A stretch of 64,000 nucleotides of DNA from an uncultured Prevotellaceae bacterium (lineage in GTDB: Bacteria > Bacteroidota > Bacteroidia > Bacteroidales > Bacteroidaceae). Below, in pieces: positions 38,601 to 47,299 of the stretch (its first letter is position 1; each line of letters starts with the position of its first letter). The notes beneath the pieces are model-generated. The model worked only from the letters and a program-made list of their open reading frames with translations, made no database searches and was not told the DNA's origin. Location of the stretch: assembly GCA_946625675.1 (NCBI GenBank), contig CAMOTI010000157.1:1-64000 (forward strand), in the 5' to 3' direction. A program made the translations under genes and the position numbers.

Positions 38601-40523
38601 TGGCGGAGGGGCCACTGTATATCCTTCCAACTCACCGAGGAAATAGCTGACGTGAGGCGGCTGATTGTAGGCATGCATCTGCCATACCATCGCCTGGCGG
38701 TACTGGTGGTCGAACCATAGGCTCGGCATATTGTAGGAGGTTTCCATTCCCGTAGTATAAACACGGACGTTCTGACCGCATCTCAAGACAATTTCCTCGC
38801 GCCAGTCACCTATCAGGTCACCCTGGAAGCAAGGAACATTCTTCGTCCAGCTGTTCATATTGCAGTCTGAAGATGTGAACAAACGACCTACACCGGGCTT
38901 ATCAACTTTGGCGTTACCCTCTGTTCCAGGAGAGTTCAGTATCTCGGAACACAGGTCACCATCCCAGTAGATACGAAAGTTAAGGTCGCTCCAAGCGATA
39001 AAATCACCAAGAACGGACAAACTACCATTGGTCACACTGCTCATCATCGAAGAAGCGACCGAACGGCCCTGACTGCCAGGATAGCCGTTAGTGAAATTAG
39101 CCATCAGGCAGCGGCCGTCATCGCCCGTTTTGCCCTCTCCATCTGGATTTGTATGTTTCCACAACACCTCACTCGTGGTAGCGTCACGGTAGTTGCTGCC
39201 CCAATAAGGGTTTTCTTCAAGGCACCCAAAGAACTCCAAACCCTTGCGATAAGGGTTAAAATCGCTTACATGCTGAGCATCACCATGACCAAAACCACTG
39301 GTGCTCAACCCCTTACCATTATCATCTATCACCATGGAACCATACACAATCTCGTCGCGACCGTCTTCATCGACGTCGGCTATGAGATAATTATGATAGC
39401 CGTTGCCATACCAGGGACTGCCCGAGTTATTGCAGGCCCATGTCCATGTCTGGGTCCACTGATGAGAGCTGCGGTTCAAATCCATCGCACACATCTTATG
39501 GCGGGTGTAAATTCCGCGGCCCAAGAACAGACTCGGTTTGCGGCCGTCAAGATAGGGGGCTCCCATAAAATATTTACTGGAGCGGTGTCCGTAGTTGTCA
39601 CCCCAGGCCGAGGCACTTTCTCGTGTCAGCGGGTAAGTTGTCACTTGATAGGGATTTCCCGTCTGACCGTTCAGATAAATCAGGTATTCGTTTCCTGTAT
39701 TCGTATAGGTCATATTTGCGGTATGCGTCACCGAATTTCGGGTGTTCACGCTGCTGCTGCCTATCAGATAGGTGCTGCCGTCTGATTTGTGGATGATCAT
39801 ATTGTCGGCACCACGTAACACCACCTCTGCCTTGCCGTCCTCATCCCAGTCATAGGCGATGATGTTCTGCTCTGTGTTGCTGCCGCTCACCATGTTCGGG
39901 CCCAGGTCTATCCACCACATCCTTGTGGCGGCACCGGTCTGCCAGTTCACGTCATAAACATCAAATATGGAATATTCTGTTGTGTTGGACGCCAGATACA
40001 AGTCGTCGTCATCTGTTGTGTTGATGCGCTTGATGATCATTTCAAGCTGGCCGTCACCGTCCAAGTCGGCGAACTCCGCGTCGTTATTCTGGTAATGGCT
40101 GGTCACGTCATTCCCGTTGCGGTCATACACATTGGACAGAACAATGTCCAGATAGCCGGTCGGACAACGGACATCATATTTATAAACATACTGCGGCCAG
40201 GCTTTCACCGCTGTACACTTCGTCTGCTCCACGCCCTTCACTACCGCAGCAACCTGATACTGGTTGCTGGAGTTGCCACTCACGCTATAACTCGTGGTCG
40301 TCAGGTTGGAAGCCACTTTCGTCCCGTCTTTATAGACGTTGTAAGTCACGTCGAAATACTCATTGGCCAGACGGCGCCAGGTCAGCAAGTTCGTCGTACT
40401 GCTGCCGGAGGAACCGGTCTGCACAACCACCAGGCCTCGGTCAAGGTTGTCCGTCTTGCGCTGCGCATTGGCGTTCATGCAGAAAAAACACAGTATCGCC
40501 AAAGCAAAAATCAGTCGTTTCAT
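35649..40523 (-). CDS. Large rhamnogalacturonan lyase-like (PL11-like) multidomain protein with beta-strand repeat insert and sorting-like tail
   Basis: DNLDRGLVVVQTGSSGSSTTNLLTWRRLANEYFDVTYNVYKDGTKV, FADLDGDGQLEMIIKRI, YDWDEDGKAEVVLRGADN; tail YDLSGRRVTKPGKGIYIVNGKKVVIK. Confidence 0.82.
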   Translation of the reverse strand: MKRLIFALAILCFFCMNANAQRKTDNLDRGLVVVQTGSSGSSTTNLLTWRRLANEYFDVTYNVYKDGTKVASNLTTTSYSVSGNSSNQYQVAAVVKGVEQTKCTAVKAWPQYVYKYDVRCPTGYLDIVLSNVYDRNGNDVTSHYQNNDAEFADLDGDGQLEMIIKRINTTDDDDLYLASNTTEYSIFDVYDVNWQTGAATRMWWIDLGPNMVSGSNTEQNIIAYDWDEDGKAEVVLRGADNMIIHKSDGSTYLIGSSSVNTRNSVTHTANMTYTNTGNEYLIYLNGQTGNPYQVTTYPLTRESASAWGDNYGHRSSKYFMGAPYLDGRKPSLFLGRGIYTRHKMCAMDLNRSSHQWTQTWTWACNNSGSPWYGNGYHNYLIADVDEDGRDEIVYGSMVIDDNGKGLSTSGFGHGDAQHVSDFNPYRKGLEFFGCLEENPYWGSNYRDATTSEVLWKHTNPDGEGKTGDDGRCLMANFTNGYPGSQGRSVASSMMSSVTNGSLSVLGDFIAWSDLNFRIYWDGDLCSEILNSPGTEGNAKVDKPGVGRLFTSSDCNMNSWTKNVPCFQGDLIGDWREEIVLRCGQNVRVYTTGMETSYNMPSLWFDHQYRQAMVWQMHAYNQPPHVSYFLGELEGYTVAPPPYTMQGRTEIGNGGSISSTHNDKQLLMAETGNMTISVSDGAAPWVLIDNAPSWVQGTDVNGTSGTKVKTDGNIGASNLPAINRTYYTHTLTGGALTGCMHMVKQGDGILKMASNTHTYTGNTQIWAGTLEFDGTLSSSPVWMNRFTTLNTNGGTFGGGIESLYASTITPGGEGSKGDITTTMLTMNYGARLQIDVFGNNITADHVNVETLAGNSVSGENWETYGPEYLKPVLEFVPQGTLADGMYLLGTMTNEADFTNFVVEGLDNYTYELVWNDGSWYLKIGTGVAVECPAPEIARTSWNETDLNVYYPTVSITNNTFSYNGNTVTPNLSAVFTALDGTETAIDNTLFFEDFEGSTTSSDYWVNNNNSYIFTPTYTNSDGQCIGMQSSADRGDWTRITADYDGVMNYNIEFDAYFNNASKTTNFVVMSESHLASWQYNWGYNYNSSSQWTHNPYLFYMMRGEGSTTFTINEDASNTVTLANSTWYHFTLSVDASAGTVGYSISPKGSTDVVTSGSYTLPDGESAYCDGIYVRNGRYNYAPGGAGIDNIYVYKTSTTTNLYAQNYESATDASSWTNGGGTLELVTGDATYGNYIHHNMGTIAANRSMYTLFATDLSDVDNYTIDFDAYITAGNTANRSATDFVVMSKGAVIPTNRNVGYGYNGDKCNAAGTNYLYRMTAANSQDFTINETTAVSISKAWIHYNIVVNQVARTASYTLTQGTTVVASGTFSIPSGTSTEAYGIFVLDGRGYGDTKIDNIYITSTKEATDLSTYTFTEPGTLTVTASYDGCMSSSTSYTSEIGAKVGTLGYSTLNYQLASLDFSKSGLELYKVAVDSDKKNVTTTLVSDGILPQGTAGLIKGTAGEIFASEIVTNASDWAGNDLIPTTETVYGNGNIYVLNTGASGVGFYMLNDTGTVTVGRGYLEISGITTKALSMFDDDTPTGIIGVNDDEADRPIVIYDLSGRRVTKPGKGIYIVNGKKVVIK

Positions 40524-40945
40524 TGTAGTTGTTAAGTTTTTATTTGTTTTTAGTTAAGATCCTCAACTTGTGTGGTCAAAAATTACGAGTCAAAAAAAAC
40601 GGGAATCATAGTGCCGCTCCGCCACGGAACAATCCTACAATCCCCGATATGGTAAGTGTTATTCTGTACAGCCAGAAACTTATATTTTGTCAGTTTTTTA
40701 GTTTAAAAGGTTACATCCTGAAATCCATATTCTGTAAAACTATGCAAATTTAGCACATTTTCCCCACTAAAAAAAAACGATGACGTAAAAAAAACACGAT
40801 GTAAGTAAAAATGAAAAACAATGCCGTTGTTTTGACAACCACTTGATTGTCTCACACCCATTCTCTTTAGTGTACCACTCCTTTTTTATTTTATTTATCC
40901 TGCGATACCATCCGTATGGTTCTTTAAACTTTAAACATTCATCTT

Positions 40946-42226
40946 TCAACTTAAATTTCCATTTAGATACCTCACCACCGTCGAGTTCCGTTTCGTCAGG
41001 TACTTCCGTGCAGCTTTTCGCAAGTCCTCCGGAATAATAGTCTGGTAGCGTGCCACTTCATTATTTATCCACTCTGCGTCGCCGTAAGCCTCGTAATGCG
41101 CCAGGTTCTGAGCCCGCTGAAGATAGTTGATGCACTGTAACTCGTGGTTGGACTCAAATTTGTTCTTCAGCTTCTCCAGTTCACGCTCGTCGCTCAAATC
41201 CGAAAGCATCGGACGGATCTCATCCCATATTGCCTGCTCACAGGCATCCACGTCTGAACCTTCGGGCAACACGCCCTCTATCAGCAACAAGCCACCATCC
41301 ACGCGCCCAATCACAGAGGCGTCGATCGACAAAAACAACTGACGGTCCTCAACCAGATGGCGGTAGAAACGGCTCGACTTGCCGTTGGCCATCACGTCGC
41401 TCAGCATATCGCAAACACGGAACTCTGGGGCGCTCGCCGACGGTATGTTGAACGCAATCACAATCACGCTGTTAGAAACTTGTCTACGCACTGTCCGCCT
41501 ACGCTGGCGTTGCTGCCGAGGCTCCTGCGCTATCTCGGCAGGAGAAGGGTATGCTTCGGCGTCTGTCAGCCCCAACAACGGAATACGCTCATCAACATCG
41601 ATGTCACCATACCATTTCCTCACCAGCTCCTGCGTGCGCTCCCAGCTGATATTCCCGTCCACCGCGATTATCGCATTATCCGGACGGTAGAAGCGGTGGA
41701 AGAAAGACTTCACCTGATCCATCGTGGCGTCAGCGATATGGCTCAGTTCCAGCCCTATCGTAGGCCAGCGGTAAGGATGAACCTTATACACCGCGTCGAA
41801 CAAAATATGCCCCAGGTCTCCGTAAGGCTGGTTCAGGTAGTTCTGCTTGAACTCCTCCATCACCACCTTACGCTGAACTTCCAGCGACTCGGGAGTGAAA
41901 GCCAGAGAAAGCATGCGGTCGCTCTCAAGCCAGAAGGCCGTCTCGATGTTCTGAGCCGGAACGGTCACATAATAATTCGTGAAGTCGGCGTCGGTGTAGG
42001 CGTTGTTCTCACCACAAGCCGACTGCAATTCCTTGTCGTAGTCCGCCACATGAATCGAGCCGCCGAACATCAGGTGCTCGAACAGATGGGCAAAACCAGT
42101 ATGTTCCGGGGACTCGTTGCGAGAGCCCACCCTATACAATGTATTGACCGCAACCATCTGGGTGTTACGGTCTTCGTGGTGGATCAGCCGCAGTCCGTTA
42201 TTCAGTGTCGTCCGATTGATCTTCAT
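40946..42226 (-). CDS. M16 family metallopeptidase
   Basis: HTGFAHLFEHLMFGGS (HxxEH), NNAYTDADFTNYY, KKxVMEEFKQNYLNQPYG. Confidence 0.92.
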   Translation of the reverse strand: MKINRTTLNNGLRLIHHEDRNTQMVAVNTLYRVGSRNESPEHTGFAHLFEHLMFGGSIHVADYDKELQSACGENNAYTDADFTNYYVTVPAQNIETAFWLESDRMLSLAFTPESLEVQRKVVMEEFKQNYLNQPYGDLGHILFDAVYKVHPYRWPTIGLELSHIADATMDQVKSFFHRFYRPDNAIIAVDGNISWERTQELVRKWYGDIDVDERIPLLGLTDAEAYPSPAEIAQEPRQQRQRRRTVRRQVSNSVIVIAFNIPSASAPEFRVCDMLSDVMANGKSSRFYRHLVEDRQLFLSIDASVIGRVDGGLLLIEGVLPEGSDVDACEQAIWDEIRPMLSDLSDERELEKLKNKFESNHELQCINYLQRAQNLAHYEAYGDAEWINNEVARYQTIIPEDLRKAARKYLTKRNSTVVRYLNGNLS

Positions 42227-43340
42227 TGGTGTCTAATCCGTTTGTGGCCATGTCATGCTGAACCTTCTTCCATTGCTGCTTGGCAAGCTCCTGCATGTCC
42301 ACAACCTCGTCTTTCTCGTCCACTATCTCGAAGCCCAGCATCGTCTCAATCACATCTTCCATCGTCACGATACCGCGCATCGAACCATATTCGTCGATAA
42401 TCACGCTGATATGTTCCTTACGCTCAAGCAACTTCTCCCAGATGTTCGACACAGACTCATCCTCGGAGAATGTCAAGACTGGACGGCGCATATCCTTCAA
42501 CGGGATGTCAAACTTGTCTTCGGCCATCCGCTCCAGGATCTCCTGCTTCAGCACGTAGCCGGTCACGTAGTCGTCGTTCTCCTCGCTGTACAGAGGAATA
42601 CGCGAGAACTGGCCGAAGTCCTCCGACTCGTAAAACTCCTTGATGGTCATGTTCTCCTCGGCCATCGAAACCACGCTCGAAGGGGTCATGATCTCGTGGG
42701 CAGTCACGTCGTCAAGACGGAGCAGATTCTGAATCATCTTGTTCTCCTCTTTCTCCAACACGCCCTCCTCGGCACCGGTCGTCACCATCGCGGCTACCTC
42801 CTCACGGCTCACAACCGTCTGGTTGCCGTTTTCCGAAAAACGGTGGGTGAACTTCTGCAAAGGCCACACCACAGGATACGTGATGAATATCATCCCCTTA
42901 ATCATGCTTGAGGCGGGGATGCAAAGCTTGCGCCAATACGACGAGCCCAGCGTCTTAGGGATAATCTCACTGAACATCAATATCAGAAACGTGAACACAC
43001 CGGAAATCACACCGACGCCAGTGGAGTTGAAGAGGCTCGCGGCCTGGGCACCTACCAACGATGCACCAACCGTGTTGGCTATCGTGTTCACAACCAATAT
43101 CGAGGATATCGACTTGTCGATGTCGGTCTTCAGAGTTTTCAGACGAGAAGCGCCTTTCACGCCCTGCTGTTCAAGTGTGTTTATATAATTCATCGGTGTT
43201 GAAAGCAACGTGGCTTCCAACAGAGAGCAAATCGACGAGATGACGATTGCCAATACTATGTACAAAATTAATAATGTTGTGTTTCCCCCGTTATAGCCTA
43301 TGCTAAACAACATTTCCGCGGGGTAAGGGTCTGAGTTCAT
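42198..43340 (-). CDS. CNNM/HlyC-CorC family membrane protein with CBS domains; 3' end overlaps the M16 gene start by 29 bp
   Basis: SEIIPKTLGSSYWRKL, THRFSENG..VSREEVAAMV, EIMTPSSVVSMAEEN, VIIDEYGSMRGIVTMEDVIETMLGFEIVDE. Confidence 0.9.
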   Translation of the reverse strand: MNSDPYPAEMLFSIGYNGGNTTLLILYIVLAIVISSICSLLEATLLSTPMNYINTLEQQGVKGASRLKTLKTDIDKSISSILVVNTIANTVGASLVGAQAASLFNSTGVGVISGVFTFLILMFSEIIPKTLGSSYWRKLCIPASSMIKGMIFITYPVVWPLQKFTHRFSENGNQTVVSREEVAAMVTTGAEEGVLEKEENKMIQNLLRLDDVTAHEIMTPSSVVSMAEENMTIKEFYESEDFGQFSRIPLYSEENDDYVTGYVLKQEILERMAEDKFDIPLKDMRRPVLTFSEDESVSNIWEKLLERKEHISVIIDEYGSMRGIVTMEDVIETMLGFEIVDEKDEVVDMQELAKQQWKKVQHDMATNGLDTNEDQSDDTE

Positions 43341-43468
43341 TGAGTTTGAAATTTAAAAAAATATATCGACAACAAAAAGCATAGGAGCAAAACTCTCTGC
43401 TTATGCACTGCATAACAATACTACAGTCTTGTCTTCTCGTCTTCTTGTCTTCTTTTATTCATAAATAA

Positions 43469-44140
43469 TCAATTAGTCTGAATGGAGAAAGAATATCCTC
43501 CGTTTGTTTCTCCTGCAAAGCAGATGCTCACGTCACGGCCAAGGCTGTCCTTCGACAGGTAGTTGTTCTCATCCACCATCTCGTAGCGTACCTGGTCCTT
43601 GCTCTTCAACATAAAGTCATCGTACAAAGCCTTGTCATACACCAAGATGTCGATGCGGGAGCCTTTGTCGTCAAAACGGTCAATCACGCCAACTCCGTCA
43701 TCGCCCTTCTTCGTGAACGCCGTCAGGTCGCTCTTCGAAGAATTGAAGTCCACATTGTAGCCAAGGTAATAAACAACCGGGGCACTCACATAGTTCTCGT
43801 CTGCGTCGGGAATGGCCTCATCAGCGCCATTTTCTCCTGCCTCGGCCATTTCCTCAGTTGTGGCTTCGTCCTGGTATTCGAAGTCAGACTCTTCGGCGGC
43901 TGCCAAGTCCACCATCTCCTTCAAGCCGTAGCTCTGCCAGGGGTTATACTCAGTTCCCTCCCCTTCTTTCTGACGCTCGTATTCCACCAAGTCGGCCAAA
44001 GCCTCGGCTGAGAAGGCATTCGGCTGTTCCTCTGGCTCCGACGACCCTTCGGGCTTCTTGCCGTCGCCACAGCTGCACGACACCATCAGCATCGGAAAAA
44101 CCAATGCCATCAGGATGAATAACTTTCTTTTCAACATCAT
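43469..44140 (-). CDS. Hypothetical lipoprotein
   Basis: MMLKRKLFILMALVFPMLMVSCSCG lipobox; acidic mature region. Confidence 0.7.
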   Translation of the reverse strand: MMLKRKLFILMALVFPMLMVSCSCGDGKKPEGSSEPEEQPNAFSAEALADLVEYERQKEGEGTEYNPWQSYGLKEMVDLAAAEESDFEYQDEATTEEMAEAGENGADEAIPDADENYVSAPVVYYLGYNVDFNSSKSDLTAFTKKGDDGVGVIDRFDDKGSRIDILVYDKALYDDFMLKSKDQVRYEMVDENNYLSKDSLGRDVSICFAGETNGGYSFSIQTN

Positions 44141-44186
44141 AACTATATTTTGCATAAATGTTCTACAATTTTATAAAAATAACGGC

Positions 44187-45074
44187 TCATACTGCGGGCG
44201 GCGGGGGCACTTGAAACGATGCTGAGTCCACTTCCGCAGGGACTCCCAAAAAGTACAATCGCGCTGAAGACGAACGCTTACGCCACAATCCGACAAGCAG
44301 ATATGCCACCAGCACCGACAGCAACAATGCGACGCATAAGGCAGGAATCACACCCATCACACTGTCGATGTGGAAGGACGAGAAGTTCTCGGTCGTCAGC
44401 ATCAGAACCACCATCACTGTGTTGTTCAGGACATGGCACACGATCGAAATCAGCAGGCTTCCGGTCAGGTAATATACCATGGCAAACACGAAACCGGCGG
44501 GGATTGCATAGACAATCTGAGCCAGATTGCCGTGAAACACACCGAAAATCACGGCCGACAAGCCTATCGGTATCCAAGGATTCACGCCATGTCGGAGAAG
44601 AGGACTCATAATCCCGGCACGAAACACAACTTCCTCGCAGACTGGCACAAACAAGCAGGCAGCCAGCACGCCGGAAGGAGTTTTCATCATCTCACGGTAA
44701 AGCGACTCATACTCGGGGGGCATACGCCAGCCCAACTGGGTCTCCAGCAAGTCATTGAATATCGTAAAACTCAACAACGTCAGAATCACGGCGATAAAAC
44801 CCAACGTCACATTGCCACAGCCACAGGAAGGCAGCGACAAGGAACGACGGATATGAAACCCACGGATAAGCAACATCGATGCAACCGTCACGACTGACGA
44901 CACCAATTGAGCCCAGCCGGCAAGGCGACCCAGGCTCTGTTCTTCTCCACCATTCGGAAATGAAAGAAAAACGGACGTCTGAACCACAAACTGCCCCAAC
45001 ACTTGACAAACGAAATATATCAATATCGCTATCAACGGCCAGAGTATGGTGTCTACAGACTTACTTATATTCAT
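44187..45074 (-). CDS. CPBP family intramembrane metalloprotease
   Basis: VCEEVVFRAGIMSPLLR, ISIVCHVLNNTVMVV; multiple TMs. Confidence 0.82.
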   Translation of the reverse strand: MNISKSVDTILWPLIAILIYFVCQVLGQFVVQTSVFLSFPNGGEEQSLGRLAGWAQLVSSVVTVASMLLIRGFHIRRSLSLPSCGCGNVTLGFIAVILTLLSFTIFNDLLETQLGWRMPPEYESLYREMMKTPSGVLAACLFVPVCEEVVFRAGIMSPLLRHGVNPWIPIGLSAVIFGVFHGNLAQIVYAIPAGFVFAMVYYLTGSLLISIVCHVLNNTVMVVLMLTTENFSSFHIDSVMGVIPALCVALLLSVLVAYLLVGLWRKRSSSARLYFLGVPAEVDSASFQVPPPPAV

Positions 45075-45206
45075 CTTTCACGCAAATTATGTGCAAAGTT
45101 AACAAATAAAATGAAGAATGAAGAAGGAACCATCAAGAATTTGCCCATAAATTAGATTTTTGAGTTTTTTTTACGTAATTTTGCATAACTTTTCATTTCA
45201 GCAACC

Positions 45207-45294
45207 CCATTAACTCCCATAAATTCCCATAATTCCCATAAACTCCCATAATTCCCATTAACTCCCATTAACTCCCATAATTCCCATAAAAAAT
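45207..45294. repeat. 9/10-bp-period tandem array ((A)AACTCCCAT / AATTCCCAT unit)
   Basis: aactcccat aaattcccat aattcccat aaactcccat aattcccat taactcccat taactcccat aattcccat. Confidence 0.9.
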
Positions 45295-45303
45295 ATCACA
45301 AAA

Positions 45304-47220
45304 ATGTATAAACATCTAATTGCAACTGCATTCTTTGCTTTTGCCGCAACAGCGACTCAGGCACAAAACGTCGCTGCCGACACGCTCAAAGCGTTCAAGA
45401 CTGCACAAAAAGCGCAGAAACTACTGAAGTCAGGTAACGAGAAGAAAACGGCAAAAGCCATCGAGCTTTTCAAACAAGCCGGCTCACAGGGACTGCCGTC
45501 AGCATGCCGGTTCCTGGCAGAGCACTACCGCACAACCACGCCACCGGACACGGCGCAGTCCATCCACTGGCTTGAAATACTCGGCGACCTCGGCGACACA
45601 CCGAGCATCGACAGGCTCGTCGACATCTACAGCGGAAGACTGGCCGACCAGGGATACTATGCCGACAAGAACCCACAGAAACTCGAGGAATGGAGCAAGA
45701 CGCTCGCCAACAAGGGAGAACTCAAAGGAATCGAGGCATACGCCAACTGCTTCCTGCAGAAAGGTGACACAACACAGGCCATAGGATGGCTCGAGAAGGC
45801 GGTGGAGAAAGAGTCTTTGCCGGCTCTCAAGGAGCTGGCAAATATCTACGCGGCGCCGGGAAGCAACCAGGCACCGGAGCGGGCATTCGACTTCGCTACC
45901 AAAGCGGCGGAGAAAGGCGACAAGGACTGCATGTACCTGCTCGGTAACATGTACCGCGCGGGATTCGGATGCCAGAAAGACCTCAACAAAGCCATCGAGA
46001 CACTGGAGAAATGCCCAGACACACAGGACGCCAAGCTGGTCTTGGCGGCATGCAAGATGGAAATCAACGACGGGAAAATCGATGAGAACACCTTCCCTGT
46101 TTTCCTCGAAGCGGCACAAAACGGAAACGCCATCGCACAATACTACATCGCGCATGCCTACTACGACGGCAGCGGAGTGCAGGCCGACAAGCAAAAAGCC
46201 ATGGAATGGATGCTGAAATCGGCCGAACAAGACCACCCTTTCGCACAATATGCATGCGGAATGTACTACCTCACCGGACAGGAGCCCGTGCAGCAGGACA
46301 CAATCAAGGGTATCGAATGGTTGCAGAAGGCGGCGAACGCGGGAATGCCTGAGGCACAGGCGGACCTGGCGGCATGCTACCTGGAAGGACGATATGTGGA
46401 GAAAAACGAGGGCAAGGGAGTGGAGCTGCTCAAGATGGCAGCCGCGCAGGGAAATCCCAACGCGGTAGGAATCCTCGCTAACTACTACATCGGACAATGC
46501 GAGGCGGAGGAAGACCACCAGAACGGCGTGCTGCTCTTGCAGTCACTGGCCACGGCTGGCGACGTGGAGTCTCAATACAACCTCGGCACATGCTATCTCA
46601 ACCAAATCGGGACGAAAGGACTCAGCCAGGAGCAGAAAGTCAGCAACGACGACCTCAAGAAACTGGCTGACGGAAAAGAGCTTACCGACCAGCAAATCGG
46701 AACGTACTGGATGGAGAAGGCTGCGGAAGCGGGTCATCCCATGGCGCAGCAGAACATGGGACTGCTCATCATCAACGACATCATACCGGGCGACAAGGCC
46801 AAGGGCATCGAATGGATCAAAAAGTCGAGCGACGCAGGGCTGCCTCAGTCGCAATACACGCTGGGCGTACTCACACTCATGGGACAGGCCGGCATCAAGG
46901 CAAACCCCAAGGCGGGACTCGAACTACTGCAGAAAGCAGCCAACGCGGGATTCCCGCAGGCGCAGAACGACCTTGGCATGATCTTCCTACAGGGGGCATA
47001 CGGCATCAAGCCCAACCTCGCGCAGGGATTCAGTTGGATGAAGAAAGCAGCCACAGTGGGTATGCCGTCATCCATGTTCTACACCGCTGTTTGCTATGCC
47101 ACCGGACAGGGCACTGCCGCCAACAAGGCTGAGGCTCGCAAATGGATGCAGAAGGCGGCCGCACAGAACGACGACCCGCAAGTCAAGCAAGCGGCACAGG
47201 AAGCACTCAAGCAGATGTAG
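45304..47220 (+). CDS. Secreted SEL1-like repeat protein
   Basis: Many ~36-aa A..G...AQ..LG..Y..G.GV..D..KA..W..KAA repeats; signal peptide. Confidence 0.88.
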   Translation: MYKHLIATAFFAFAATATQAQNVAADTLKAFKTAQKAQKLLKSGNEKKTAKAIELFKQAGSQGLPSACRFLAEHYRTTTPPDTAQSIHWLEILGDLGDTPSIDRLVDIYSGRLADQGYYADKNPQKLEEWSKTLANKGELKGIEAYANCFLQKGDTTQAIGWLEKAVEKESLPALKELANIYAAPGSNQAPERAFDFATKAAEKGDKDCMYLLGNMYRAGFGCQKDLNKAIETLEKCPDTQDAKLVLAACKMEINDGKIDENTFPVFLEAAQNGNAIAQYYIAHAYYDGSGVQADKQKAMEWMLKSAEQDHPFAQYACGMYYLTGQEPVQQDTIKGIEWLQKAANAGMPEAQADLAACYLEGRYVEKNEGKGVELLKMAAAQGNPNAVGILANYYIGQCEAEEDHQNGVLLLQSLATAGDVESQYNLGTCYLNQIGTKGLSQEQKVSNDDLKKLADGKELTDQQIGTYWMEKAAEAGHPMAQQNMGLLIINDIIPGDKAKGIEWIKKSSDAGLPQSQYTLGVLTLMGQAGIKANPKAGLELLQKAANAGFPQAQNDLGMIFLQGAYGIKPNLAQGFSWMKKAATVGMPSSMFYTAVCYATGQGTAANKAEARKWMQKAAAQNDDPQVKQAAQEALKQM

Positions 47221-47290
47221 TAGAGACGCCCCGCGGGGCGTCTTCTAACTTAATCCGTCACCTGTAGGGACATACTTCATGTATGTCCGG
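47221..47290. repeat. Composite two-palindrome dispersed element, copy A
   Basis: tagAGACGCCCCGCGGGGCGTCT..19 bp..tgtagGGACATACttcatGTATGTCCg. Confidence 0.88.
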
Positions 47291-47299
47291 AATCGTTAC

